Shown piece by piece: positions 48,477 through 56,026 of a stretch of 64,000 bases of DNA. The position numbers and the translations under genes were made by a program. The notes under the pieces were generated by a model. That model was given only the letters and a program-made list of their open reading frames with translations, was not told where the DNA came from and searched no databases. Position 1 is the first letter of the stretch. Every line of letters starts with the position of its first letter. Origin of the DNA: a virus; the IMG/VR virus record IMGVR_UViG_3300021963_000049, positions 1 to 64,000 of that record; one strand, written 5' to 3'.

Positions 48477-49196
48477 TTATATAAACACTTTGTCCCAACT
48501 GGTTGTTAGAACATTATCTACCATTTCAGATACTACTATCTCTTCATTTCTCAAATGCTCTGGTCTTGCACCACAGGTAACTTCTTCATTAGTTTTAAAA
48601 CTAAGAATAGTTTTGTTTCCCTTGCGGTACATGTAGCCAATTGCATCTGCATTTGCACAGATCAAAGATCTTATTTTACCTGTCAAATCTATATTAGCAG
48701 ACATTACAAGTTCACCTTTATCATCAACTTGTTTGTCTTTAATATGCCCTGATAAAATAATTGTGGGTGCTAATGTATCAATAAAATCCAATACCTGAAA
48801 AAATGCTTGCCTAATATATAAATATCCGGCACCATTAGGTAAGGTTACTACAGTATCCCCATCAAAGTTTTTACCCATTGGAGTTTGACGGTAAAGTTTT
48901 ATAGCTAAAGGCATTATCATTTCTTCTAATGCAGTTACAGTATCTACTGTAATAAACTTATAAGGTTTACCAGCTTCTTTAATAGCTTTACCAACATCTA
49001 GTAATTCTTGAAGACTTCCAATTTTAACCTTCAATGCATCCACATATTCAGTACCATTTTCTAAATCAAGAATCAGATTGTTGTCTAGACCAGCAAATGC
49101 TGTTGTCTTACCAGTTTTTGGCTTAGAATAAATCACAATTCTTTTAGGATTTACTCTTTCTGCCTTTACTTTACTTGTTGGAAGAACTATACTCAT
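48477..49196 (-). CDS. Sak4-like RecA-fold ATPase (recombination)
   Basis: A 239-residue protein. Walker A IYSKPKTGKTT (K30-T31), Walker B FITVDT (D85), and a conserved GHIKDKQ near residue 155 fit the Sak4/AAA_24 RecA-like family of phage single-strand annealing or recombination ATPases. It probably works with the adjacent ssDNA-binding candidate. It overlaps the upstream gene by 4 nt. Confidence 0.82.
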   Translation of the reverse strand: MSIVLPTSKVKAERVNPKRIVIYSKPKTGKTTAFAGLDNNLILDLENGTEYVDALKVKIGSLQELLDVGKAIKEAGKPYKFITVDTVTALEEMIMPLAIKLYRQTPMGKNFDGDTVVTLPNGAGYLYIRQAFFQVLDFIDTLAPTIILSGHIKDKQVDDKGELVMSANIDLTGKIRSLICANADAIGYMYRKGNKTILSFKTNEEVTCGARPEHLRNEEIVVSEMVDNVLTTSWDKVFI

Positions 49197-49837
49197 ATTT
49201 CACTTTTTGTTTGTTTGATTAACTCATTCAACCAAGGTCTTGTACTTACTGGCTTAATTAGCATAATAGCTGCAAGATCCCGGATTGTAATCTCAGACAA
49301 AGGAGCATCTTCAGCATCTAAACTAGGAGCTTCTACTTCTGTTTTAGGAGCAAACTGTTCTTCAAAGTCTGGAAAAACTGAAAGTTTATTCTGTAATTTA
49401 GGCAACTCAGCTTCTTTTTCAGCTTTTCTTTTCTCATAAAGATTATAAGTTATCTCACTTCCATCAGTCATAATAGCTGTAAGCTCACTTACTGGAACTG
49501 TAAAGGAAGAATAGGGATCACCTTTTGCACTTATACCTTCTTTCTTTTCATACTCTTCCTGAAAATAAGGATTGTACTTGTACTTAAATAACTGCCTATC
49601 CTCTAACATAGGTACTACATCTTTAACACCATTAACTTCTATGTTATCATAGAACTCAACATAAAGATCTTCACCCTTTGCAAGCTCAGACTCAAAGAAT
49701 AATACTTGTCTTCCAAACTTACCTTTTTGATAAAATGCAGTTTTAATTAGAAAACAAGGATCTGCAAGTCCCAACTTTCTAAAAGTTTCCATGTGTTGTA
49801 CAAAGAAATCTTTTTCTTTTTCTTTTCTCATTGTCAT
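49193..49837 (-). CDS. hypothetical replication-region protein
   Basis: A 214-residue protein. A folded N-terminal half (KDFFVQHMETFRKLGLADPC...) is followed by a charged linker and a helical C terminus (IRDLAAIMLIKPVSTRPWLN). It overlaps the ATPase by 4 nt and follows the helicase by 3 nt, so it is embedded between two replisome genes. No domain recognised. Confidence 0.6.
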   Translation of the reverse strand: MTMRKEKEKDFFVQHMETFRKLGLADPCFLIKTAFYQKGKFGRQVLFFESELAKGEDLYVEFYDNIEVNGVKDVVPMLEDRQLFKYKYNPYFQEEYEKKEGISAKGDPYSSFTVPVSELTAIMTDGSEITYNLYEKRKAEKEAELPKLQNKLSVFPDFEEQFAPKTEVEAPSLDAEDAPLSEITIRDLAAIMLIKPVSTRPWLNELIKQTKSEI

Positions 49838-49840
49838 AAT

Positions 49841-50836
49841 TTAAATTTTAATTTTTGTACCTGCTTGTGCTGGTGGGTCAATTTCTATAATTCTCATTGT
49901 ATCTCTGTCCAACTTGAAAAAACTAATTCTGGTGGTGCCATTTCTTGACTTCAGAAAGTGAAATACTAAAATGTCCTCATCATGAATAATAAATTTTTCA
50001 GGGCCATAGTGTCTAATCTTCCTTATAGAAGGTTTGTTAATACCCATAACCACATCAGCATGCTGTAATAAAGCATCAGAACCATATATATCAGAATCTA
50101 ATACATAATTACCATATTCACCATCTCTTGATCTTTCTGGAGCATCAATATTTCTATTTAATTGGCTTAGGACTAAAAAGGCCACGGGATAGTGCTTCTT
50201 CATGTGAGTCAATGCTTCACCTAATGCACCTAACATATCAAATTTATCCTTTTGCCCTTTAGCCAACCTAAATAATGCAGAGTGATCTATAGTTACAAGC
50301 ATGTTAGTATACTTTCCATCTTTCTTGTGTTTCTCCATTTGATAATGGATAGTTGCACACATTTCATCTACTGTACATGCATCATAAACCACATCCACAA
50401 AATCTGTTGCTTCAGTTTTTTGATAATAATCTACACATTTCTGGAAGATTGTCTTATCAACAAGCTGGTTCTTACTCATTAATGTATTGTAATCAGCACC
50501 TGTAATCAGACTAAATTTTCTTATTCCACTGGTTTCATCAACCATTTCCATTTGGAACTTAAGTATTCTATATTCTTGATCAGTATTTAGTTCTATAATA
50601 TCACTAATTAACTGCTCCATGAATAAAGTCTTACCAGTTCCTGGTCTAGCACCTACTACAGTGATAGTTCTCCATTCTAATCCATCACAAAAGGCATCAT
50701 TAAATTTTGGCCAGACACTTTTGAGTACTTTTAACTCACCGTTTCTTTTTGCTTTCATCTTTAAGAGTCCCTTCTTTAGAGCATCTCTTTCACTGACCGG
50801 TAGTAAAGGTCTAGCATTATTAAATAATTCTGCCAT
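49841..50836 (-). CDS. dnaB: DnaB-like replicative helicase (SF4)
   Basis: A 331-residue protein. Walker A VGARPGTGKT (61-70) and a downstream LVTIDHSALF Walker B, then VLSQLNRNID, correspond to the RecA-type motor of SF4 replicative helicases. It lacks the N-terminal domain of bacterial DnaB, which is typical for short phage versions. It unwinds DNA 5'-3' ahead of the polymerase. It is flanked by a small membrane protein gene and a putative helicase partner. Confidence 0.88.
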   Translation of the reverse strand: MAELFNNARPLLPVSERDALKKGLLKMKAKRNGELKVLKSVWPKFNDAFCDGLEWRTITVVGARPGTGKTLFMEQLISDIIELNTDQEYRILKFQMEMVDETSGIRKFSLITGADYNTLMSKNQLVDKTIFQKCVDYYQKTEATDFVDVVYDACTVDEMCATIHYQMEKHKKDGKYTNMLVTIDHSALFRLAKGQKDKFDMLGALGEALTHMKKHYPVAFLVLSQLNRNIDAPERSRDGEYGNYVLDSDIYGSDALLQHADVVMGINKPSIRKIRHYGPEKFIIHDEDILVFHFLKSRNGTTRISFFKLDRDTMRIIEIDPPAQAGTKIKI

Positions 50837-50837
50837 A

Positions 50838-51020
50838 TTATTCTGGATTTACATTATTAATTCTTTCCTTACCTATATTATATATCTCATGAAATATTGA
50901 AATAACAAGTTCAATTACTATAAATTGCCATAGTGCCATATTTACAATAAAAAGATCAGTTATGTAATAGCCCAAGAGAGTACCAATAATAGCAAGAAAG
51001 AGTAGTCTTACTCTTGTCAT
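50838..51020 (-). CDS. small two-helix membrane protein
   Basis: A 60-residue protein with two predicted membrane helices (LLFLAIIGTLLGYYITDLFI and LWQFIVIELVISIF) and a polar tail. It overlaps the upstream gene by 4 nt and ends 1 nt before the helicase gene, so the spacing supports real coding. Possible roles include membrane anchoring of the replisome or host modification; not determinable. Confidence 0.55.
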   Translation of the reverse strand: MTRVRLLFLAIIGTLLGYYITDLFIVNMALWQFIVIELVISIFHEIYNIGKERINNVNPE

Positions 51021-51604
51021 ACAATTCTCTCTTTAAAATATACCTGATGGTCATCAGGATTTGATGTAATAAGTTCACAATAATTTGCTAAATCAGATTC
51101 AAAACTTTTATCAGTATTCTGTTTTCTTAAAAAGTACTGAGATGTCCTCATGTAGTCAAAGTTTCTAACTTCATACTCACCAACATACCTCTCAGTAGCT
51201 TTTATTATTATATCCCAATCATAATCATAATTTTCAAAGAACCATCTAAAGGCAACTTCTAGATTCTTAGGAGTAGTTCTTGCATATTTTCCAGAGGACA
51301 GTTTCCTATTAGGAAATATATTCACATACTCCTGTATTTTTTGCAGAAAATCTGCACCCATTAAATCTTTAGAAGTTTTCTTTTTGCTTTTCTTGAAATA
51401 ACCATTTATTTCTTCAATAAAGATAAGACTTTTGCTTGTTAATTGCAAATCTTCTGTCAACCAACCTTCAGTTTGCAGCCTTTTGCATTCAAGTTCTTTG
51501 TTCACAAATTTATATGGAACTGTTTTCTCCCGGATGCAATGCAACACATAATAAGTATTTGGTGTTAGTCCTTCTTGAACCAGCCTTGTAAATATATCTG
51601 TCAT
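51017..51604 (-). CDS. putative winged-helix replication partner
   Basis: A 195-residue protein. The N-terminal 60 residues follow a winged-helix pattern (LTPNTYYVLHCI, CKRLQTEGWLTE, LQLTSKS). The C-terminal part contains AFRWFFENYDYDWDIIIKAT and YMRTSQYFLRK. It lies between uracil-DNA glycosylase and the helicase, where a replisome organiser or helicase loader is often encoded. That role is inferred from context. Confidence 0.55.
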   Translation of the reverse strand: MTDIFTRLVQEGLTPNTYYVLHCIREKTVPYKFVNKELECKRLQTEGWLTEDLQLTSKSLIFIEEINGYFKKSKKKTSKDLMGADFLQKIQEYVNIFPNRKLSSGKYARTTPKNLEVAFRWFFENYDYDWDIIIKATERYVGEYEVRNFDYMRTSQYFLRKQNTDKSFESDLANYCELITSNPDDHQVYFKERIV

Positions 51605-51605
51605 A

Positions 51606-52301
51606 CTACCAAGTTATGTTTTTATACTTTTGAATATCTATAAATAAATTATTAGAGTTCCATTTGGATCCGCTATATGCTGCACTTGCAGGATGCTTTA
51701 CAAAAAACTTAGTGTTATTTGTTTCATCTATTATCTCAGACCACTCTTCTGCCTTTTTACCCATAAATACATATACCAGTCCTGGGTTATAATTATTCAG
51801 CCAGTCTAGTAAATAAGCAGTAAAAGGCTTCCATATATCATAATGGCTACCAATTTTATTTACTTCAGTTGTAAGAGCTGTATTAAGCATCAGTATACCC
51901 TGATTAGACCATCTTTTAAGATCTACATCTTTTGTAACTTCATGCCCATTATACAGTGTCCTATTTATTTCTTCAAAAATATATCTAAGACTTGGCTGTA
52001 ATCTATTAGTATTACTACAGCTAAATGCTATTCCATCAGCTACTCCAATTTGAGGATAAGGATCTTGACCAACCATAACTAATTGTAGTTTATTATATGG
52101 ACATTCTTCAAAGGCCCTAAATACTTGTTTTAATGGTGGTGTAAACCTTTTGTCAGCTTCAGTTAAATTCCAAAGTTTAGTAAGTATCTCATCAAAGTCA
52201 TTACTAAATATAAAAGATTTAAAAACTCTGCTCCAACCACTTGGCTCTAGCTTTTCAAACATTTTTTGTTTAATCAGTTCAAGATCTAAATTTTGTTTCA
52301 T
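51606..52301 (-). CDS. ung: uracil-DNA glycosylase, family 1
   Basis: A 231-residue protein. GQDPYP at residues 78-83 gives the water-activating Asp (D80), and HPAS at 203-206 is the Leu-loop motif (usually HPSP). LNTALT near 139-144 gives the uracil-binding Asn. It removes uracil from DNA. The length equals bacterial family-1 enzymes. UDG is a recurrent crAss-like phage gene. Its start is only 22 nt from the start of the divergent + strand gene. Confidence 0.95.
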   Translation of the reverse strand: MKQNLDLELIKQKMFEKLEPSGWSRVFKSFIFSNDFDEILTKLWNLTEADKRFTPPLKQVFRAFEECPYNKLQLVMVGQDPYPQIGVADGIAFSCSNTNRLQPSLRYIFEEINRTLYNGHEVTKDVDLKRWSNQGILMLNTALTTEVNKIGSHYDIWKPFTAYLLDWLNNYNPGLVYVFMGKKAEEWSEIIDETNNTKFFVKHPASAAYSGSKWNSNNLFIDIQKYKNITW

Positions 52302-52308
52302 ACATTTG
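52301..52308 (+). promoter_or_regulatory. Bacteroidota-type -7 element TACATTTG
   Basis: TACATTTG matches TAnnTTTG and lies 15 nt before the ATG at 52324, correctly placed to transcribe the isolated + strand gene. It overlaps the first bases of the divergent UDG gene. No clear -33 box was defined. Confidence 0.5.
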
Positions 52309-52323
52309 TTTTAAAAATTAATT

Positions 52324-52638
52324 ATGGCTATCAAAGTAAAAGAGATGAAAGATGATGCTATTGTTAACATACCAGTTAATAAGAGCTATTATCTAATGAT
52401 GAAAGGTTTATCCTATTATCTATTTACTTATATGGGTAAAGTAGAAAATCCTGATGAATATCTCAAAGATACTTTAAGTAAAAAATATCAAGACCTTGAT
52501 GACCTCCAAAAATCTTTTTATACTGTAGCTTTATTTCTTGGACAGGTTGAACAACAAACAAGAGATGAAGAAAAATACATAGAAAAAGAAATATTAGAGC
52601 CTGGGGATGAAGGATACATTCCACCTAAGCAAGATTAA
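52324..52638 (+). CDS. conserved small phage protein, oppositely oriented inside the early block
   Basis: A 104-residue protein: MAIKVKEMKDDAIVNIPVNK, helical middle (SYYLMMKGLSYYLFTYM, DDLQKSFYTVALFLGQVEQQ) and an acidic end, EKEILEPGDEGY. I recall this tail from conserved small proteins of Bacteroidota phages. It is the only + strand gene between 34839 and 63861. Its 3' end overlaps the convergent gene at 52625 by 14 nt. Function unknown; its own promoter element suggests separate timing, perhaps late. Confidence 0.75.
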   Translation: MAIKVKEMKDDAIVNIPVNKSYYLMMKGLSYYLFTYMGKVENPDEYLKDTLSKKYQDLDDLQKSFYTVALFLGQVEQQTRDEEKYIEKEILEPGDEGYIPPKQD

Positions 52639-52999
52639 TATTCAAATCTTTTCCAATTTCTATACAAGCTTCAATAGCCAAGGCTATTTCATCTTTGCTG
52701 CAGTCTTTAAAAGATTTACACTCTTCCATTCCATCTATGATATAGCATAGTCCAGAATGCTTTTTAACAAGAGTCTTCATCTCTTCAAATGTATAACCAG
52801 ATTCTTTAGCCAATTCTCTAATACAAGCATGCACTTTTGCTAACTGTGCTAGACTATGATCTGAATCAGCTATGTTAATATACATCTCTACTTTCTGACC
52901 TTCTTTAATTTTATCAGAAAATATCTGGTAAGCTACTTTATCTTTAGGATGTTCATATGTAAGCTTACCATTCTTCTTAATTAGTTTTACTGTAACCAT
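52625..52999 (-). CDS. conserved phage protein, possible recombination role
   Basis: A 124-residue protein. N-terminal beta strands (VTVKLIKKNGKLTYEHPKD) are followed by helices with QLAKVHACIRELAKESGYTF and SKDEIALAIEACIEIG. The layout is reminiscent of NinB-like recombination proteins, but I could not confirm it. It converges on and overlaps the + strand gene by 14 nt and overlaps the upstream gene by 13 nt. Confidence 0.6.
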   Translation of the reverse strand: MVTVKLIKKNGKLTYEHPKDKVAYQIFSDKIKEGQKVEMYINIADSDHSLAQLAKVHACIRELAKESGYTFEEMKTLVKKHSGLCYIIDGMEECKSFKDCSKDEIALAIEACIEIGKDLNINLA

Positions 53000-53238
53000 G
53001 TTGTAGTAAGTTGTTTTAACATCTCAATACTCTGCCGGTCTCTAATCCTAGCACCTAACCAGTCAAAGTTTTTTACTTCCCAGTTATTATTATGAGCTAC
53101 ATCATTCTCATTAGAAACTAATACTAACTCATCCATTAATTTTAGCTGGTAATAATAATAGTCATAGCCATTTTGGCTATCTGCATCTAGGACATCAATC
53201 TTTTGAAATCCTAGATCAATTAAATCTTCTTCTGTCAT
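52987..53238 (-). CDS. hypothetical acidic protein
   Basis: An 83-residue protein: acidic N terminus (MTEEDLIDLGFQKIDVLDAD), Tyr-rich strand (GYDYYYYQLKLMDEL) and a basic end (ARIRDRQSIEMLKQ). It overlaps both neighbours by 4-13 nt within a tightly coupled chain. No family recognised. Confidence 0.55.
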   Translation of the reverse strand: MTEEDLIDLGFQKIDVLDADSQNGYDYYYYQLKLMDELVLVSNENDVAHNNNWEVKNFDWLGARIRDRQSIEMLKQLTTTWLQ

Positions 53239-53819
53239 TTATTTATTGGTTTTAAAAATATATCCTGAGATAGTATTTTAACTGGATAATCTTTTTGTAT
53301 CTCTGCATACTTAGAGTTATCTTCAGAGTATGCACCAAGTTCTTTTACTCGGGTGCTTCTCAGAGTCTTCATAGCAAGATATACTAAGTTAAAATTGTCT
53401 CTATCTTCTGAATTCAACATGTTCCACATGTTCTCTATCTCTTCAGCTGTTATATAACCAGTTTCTCTTAGTAATTGCATTTCTGCCATTAGTATAAATG
53501 GTTTATATTCTCCAGCTTTAGTTCCTCTTTTATATAGAAACCAGAGATAGTTTAGATTATTATCTACAGTTTTTGTCATCTCAAAATGTTCATCCACAAT
53601 TTCAGATATAAATACCTCAAATCCTTTTAGTTTTTCCATAATCTCATCAATTTTAAATAAGTACATAAGAGTATCCATGTTCATAGAATCATCTTGTACA
53701 TAGTAACCTTTACTTTCTAATTGATTTAAAGCATCTTTTGGATATCCAGGATACATGGGAGTATTCCATGTTTCATAAGGCCTTCTATTGTATACAGACC
53801 TTGTTAAATAGTTTGTCAT
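53235..53819 (-). CDS. hypothetical phage protein
   Basis: A 194-residue soluble, mostly helical protein. The N terminus is Tyr/Arg-rich (NYLTRSVYNRRPYETWNTPM). No domain recognised. It starts inside the stop of the upstream 25-residue ORF (TGATG) and overlaps the downstream gene by 4 nt. Confidence 0.6.
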   Translation of the reverse strand: MTNYLTRSVYNRRPYETWNTPMYPGYPKDALNQLESKGYYVQDDSMNMDTLMYLFKIDEIMEKLKGFEVFISEIVDEHFEMTKTVDNNLNYLWFLYKRGTKAGEYKPFILMAEMQLLRETGYITAEEIENMWNMLNSEDRDNFNLVYLAMKTLRSTRVKELGAYSEDNSKYAEIQKDYPVKILSQDIFLKPINK

Positions 53820-53896
53820 CAGTCTAATTTTTTATATAGACAGGAGATTACTGCTATAAAAATAAAACTGCCAATTTGCTCACATAACTTCTTCAT
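53819..53896 (-). CDS. 25-residue membrane peptide
   Basis: MKKLCEQIGSFIFIAVISCL plus five residues: one hydrophobic helix with basic ends. It is found only by reading the gap. The start overlaps the previous stop (ATGA at 53893-53896) and the stop overlaps the next ATG (TGATG at 53817-53821), so it is linked into the operon at both ends. This supports real translation in spite of the size. Function unknown. Confidence 0.5.
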   Translation of the reverse strand: MKKLCEQIGSFIFIAVISCLYKKLD

Positions 53897-53976
53897 TTTT
53901 CAAAGTAGTTAATTATTATTGCTATTGCAATATAAACAAGAATTGCTGTTCCAATAATTATAAGTGTACCTAACAT
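53893..53976 (-). CDS. 27-residue membrane peptide
   Basis: MLGTLIIIGTAILVYIAIAI followed by seven residues ending NYFEK: a single membrane helix with almost no loops. It starts 1 nt after the upstream stop and its TGA overlaps the next ATG by 4 nt. Very short hydrophobic peptides of this kind can act in lysis, superinfection exclusion or protein regulation; which applies here cannot be told. Confidence 0.5.
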   Translation of the reverse strand: MLGTLIIIGTAILVYIAIAIIINYFEK

Positions 53977-53977
53977 T

Positions 53978-54196
53978 TTATTTATTATTTCTTTGTTTAT
54001 CTTCTTTGTAGCTTATCCAAAAACCTATAGCTACAATTATATTCATACCAAAGGAAGCAATAAATTCATAAATATCCTCATATATGTTAGTCATTAAGTG
54101 AAAATGACCTAACATCCAGAAAGGTATAGATAAGTTTTGACTTACCCATACCACCAGATATTTTATAAAATGTTTCACTGTAAACTTTCTAGGCAC
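53978..54196 (-). CDS. small membrane protein
   Basis: A 72-residue protein with a basic N terminus (MPRKFTVKHFIK) and two predicted membrane helices (about 13-35 and 45-63). It overlaps the exported-protein gene by 22 nt and leads a chain of three small membrane ORFs. Function unknown. Confidence 0.55.
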   Translation of the reverse strand: MPRKFTVKHFIKYLVVWVSQNLSIPFWMLGHFHLMTNIYEDIYEFIASFGMNIIVAIGFWISYKEDKQRNNK

Positions 54197-54591
54197 TTAT
54201 CTGCCCATTTTGTACTCCACCAGCAAAATGCATCACCTAAATACATCTTTACATTTCTAGAAAAATATGTAACTTGTACAGTCTGTCCTGCAAATGTAAC
54301 TGTCTTATCTTCTTTAGTCTCTATAACATCCTTAACTAAGTTAAAAAAGTCTATCATATCTTGTTTAGATGTAAAACTTACTGTCTCATATACACTAATC
54401 TGTTGGTACTGGCAGTCTTTAAATACAATAGAGTAGCTGTATGAAGAATCAGAAGCTATAGACTTATACAAAGAATGAAAACCCATAGAGTGCCTATATA
54501 CTAATTCTGATTCTGGTGTATTTTCTACTGTAATCTGTGCAGATGCATTAATCCCTAATGCTAATACTGCTAAAAATAAAATTTTCTTCAT
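54175..54591 (-). CDS. exported protein of unknown function
   Basis: A 138-residue protein with a classic signal peptide: MKKILFLAVLALGINASAQ, with a likely cut after ASA at residue 18. The mature part is beta-rich with Tyr/Ser-rich segments and a C-terminal FCWWSTKWADKC pair of cysteines that could form a disulfide in the periplasm. It resembles short secreted Bacteroidota proteins, so it may have been acquired from a host. Possible roles are superinfection blocking or envelope change. Confidence 0.65.
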   Translation of the reverse strand: MKKILFLAVLALGINASAQITVENTPESELVYRHSMGFHSLYKSIASDSSYSYSIVFKDCQYQQISVYETVSFTSKQDMIDFFNLVKDVIETKEDKTVTFAGQTVQVTYFSRNVKMYLGDAFCWWSTKWADKCLESLQ

Positions 54592-54621
54592 GTTTTTAAG
54601 TTTAAAAATTAATCACCTTCT

Positions 54622-54885
54622 TCATTGTTTATCCCTTTTTCTCTGTTCTTTTTTTGCTTCTTTATAGTACTGCGTGAACTCTCTTGTAATTTCAGATACC
54701 TTTGCAATCTCTCCTGAATTCTCTGATTCAAATTGCTGTTGTCTATCTTTCTCTTGTTGCTGCTCATATTCTTTCCATTCAAATATTTGTAATTCTTGCA
54801 TTCTTCTTAGATCAGCTATTGTAGCTTCTCCTGGTATATTACCATTTTGCATAATATCCATGTAAAGATCTTTCATTCTTCCCAT
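54622..54885 (-). CDS. small charged coiled-coil protein
   Basis: An 87-residue protein, Gln/Glu/Lys-rich (EWKEYEQQQEKDRQQQFES) and predicted to be helical throughout; no signal or membrane segment. It overlaps the HTH gene by 13 nt. No family recognised. Confidence 0.55.
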   Translation of the reverse strand: MGRMKDLYMDIMQNGNIPGEATIADLRRMQELQIFEWKEYEQQQEKDRQQQFESENSGEIAKVSEITREFTQYYKEAKKEQRKRDKQ

Positions 54886-55310
54886 AATTTCAAGCTTTTT
54901 TCTATAAACAATTTGATTGTTTCTCTTATATCTTCATGGCCTAATATAGATCCGGCAGTTTTTAGTTTATTAATCACTTTAATATCAAGATCTAGCTGTA
55001 TACTTCTTATTTTGTTAACAGCTTTAGTCCTTTCTATTACACTAAAATCAAATGGAAAACTAACTGAGTAAACATAAACATTCTTTTTGTACATAGCATC
55101 TTTGTAAAAATCCAAAGCAATAGTCTTATTATGATTAATAGTAAATCTATTTATACCAGTTAAATTAGCAATTTGATGCTCAGACATCATGAATCTATAA
55201 GCTAAAATAGCAATTAGATAACTTCTTTGATCTACAAGTACTCTTTTCCTAGATTTCTTATCTAAAGAAGAAAGTGCTTTTAAGACATCTTCCTTTGTAT
55301 AATCTTCCAT
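54873..55310 (-). CDS. HTH DNA-binding protein
   Basis: A 145-residue protein. Residues about 28-70 (RSYLIAILAYRF, SEHQIANLTGINRFTINHNK) form a helix-turn-helix reminiscent of DnaA domain IV or sigma-like HTH modules, where HNK follows the recognition helix. The C-terminal part (LDLDIKVINKLKTAG) is alpha/beta. It may regulate early transcription or origin use. Confidence 0.6.
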   Translation of the reverse strand: MEDYTKEDVLKALSSLDKKSRKRVLVDQRSYLIAILAYRFMMSEHQIANLTGINRFTINHNKTIALDFYKDAMYKKNVYVYSVSFPFDFSVIERTKAVNKIRSIQLDLDIKVINKLKTAGSILGHEDIRETIKLFIEKSLKLWEE

Positions 55311-55313
55311 ATC

Positions 55314-55490
55314 TTAAATAAAAAATGGGAAAAGCAATCCCTTAATTTCACATACAAATGGAGCTATAATAATAGTGCTTAAGAATCCACTATCTTGAGC
55401 CCATAAATACCAAAAATAAAAAGTGTAAAAGTGAGCAATTATTAGGTAAATAGCAAGACTTACACTTAATAAGTTTAAGTTATTGAACAT
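55314..55490 (-). CDS. small membrane protein
   Basis: A 58-residue ORF found in the gap: MFNNLNLLSVSLAIYLIIAH and two hydrophobic helices rich in Phe, Tyr and Trp, ending KGLLFPFFI. It ends 3 nt before the HTH gene start and begins 17 nt after the preceding stop. Coding is supported by operon spacing and the absence of stops; function unknown. Confidence 0.5.
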   Translation of the reverse strand: MFNNLNLLSVSLAIYLIIAHFYTFYFWYLWAQDSGFLSTIIIAPFVCEIKGLLFPFFI

Positions 55491-55507
55491 AAATAAATAT
55501 ATTAAGT

Positions 55508-55771
55508 TTATACTAAATCTAATTCTGCTTCTTTAACTTCTTCAGATTCTAAAACCACTTCTTCAAATGGAACAAATCTATCAGCAGAATAGTATTCATA
55601 TGGAAATGAGTCAGGACTTAGTTGTACTTCTTTAAGTAAAAAGCCTAATTTTCCAGGAGTAAGTGCCATATTTACAAACTCTGTAACTGTATACACTTCA
55701 CCTTCTTTTATCCATTCATGTGCTGGAATTCTAGAAGGTTTGTTTTTAGCATCAATGCATATGACTTTCAT
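55508..55771 (-). CDS. conserved small phage protein
   Basis: An 87-residue protein starting MKVICIDAKNKPSRIPAHEW. I recall this N terminus (MKVICID...KPxxIP...W...GE.YTV) from small Bacteroidota phage proteins. ATG 55771 is preferred over 55780 because it fits the family start and reduces overlap with the ClpS-like gene to 20 nt. SH3-like beta fold likely (GEVYTVTEFV, GFLLKEVQL); acidic tail. Confidence 0.65.
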   Translation of the reverse strand: MKVICIDAKNKPSRIPAHEWIKEGEVYTVTEFVNMALTPGKLGFLLKEVQLSPDSFPYEYYSADRFVPFEEVVLESEEVKEAELDLV

Positions 55772-56006
55772 TAATCTCAATTTCAGATATTATACCAAGA
55801 GAGTCTAGAATAGTGCTCATTTCATATACTTCATCAAAGGCACCAGATTTTACATGGCATTTACCATTATGATGTGCTATAGTAGCACATTGTTCAGCTT
55901 GTATTGGATCATGGCCACATTTCCTAATTAAACAAGCTATTATATAATGGAATGAATTCTCATCATCATTATACATTATTAGTTTATATGGTTTATTCTC
56001 TTCCAT
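55752..56006 (-). CDS. ClpS-like adaptor
   Basis: An 84-residue protein. YKLIMYNDDENSFHYII matches the N-end-rule binding pocket of ClpS (Asn-Asp-Asp N13-D15), followed by CLIRKCGHDPIQAEQCATIAHHNGKC, where H45 corresponds to the pocket His. It is very similar in layout to ClpS of Bacteroidota hosts. ClpS delivers substrates to ClpAP, so the phage could redirect or inhibit host proteolysis. It lies 20 nt after the SF2 helicase gene. Confidence 0.85.
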   Translation of the reverse strand: MEENKPYKLIMYNDDENSFHYIIACLIRKCGHDPIQAEQCATIAHHNGKCHVKSGAFDEVYEMSTILDSLGIISEIEINESHMH

Positions 56007-56026
56007 ACTCCAATATATAAAAAATT

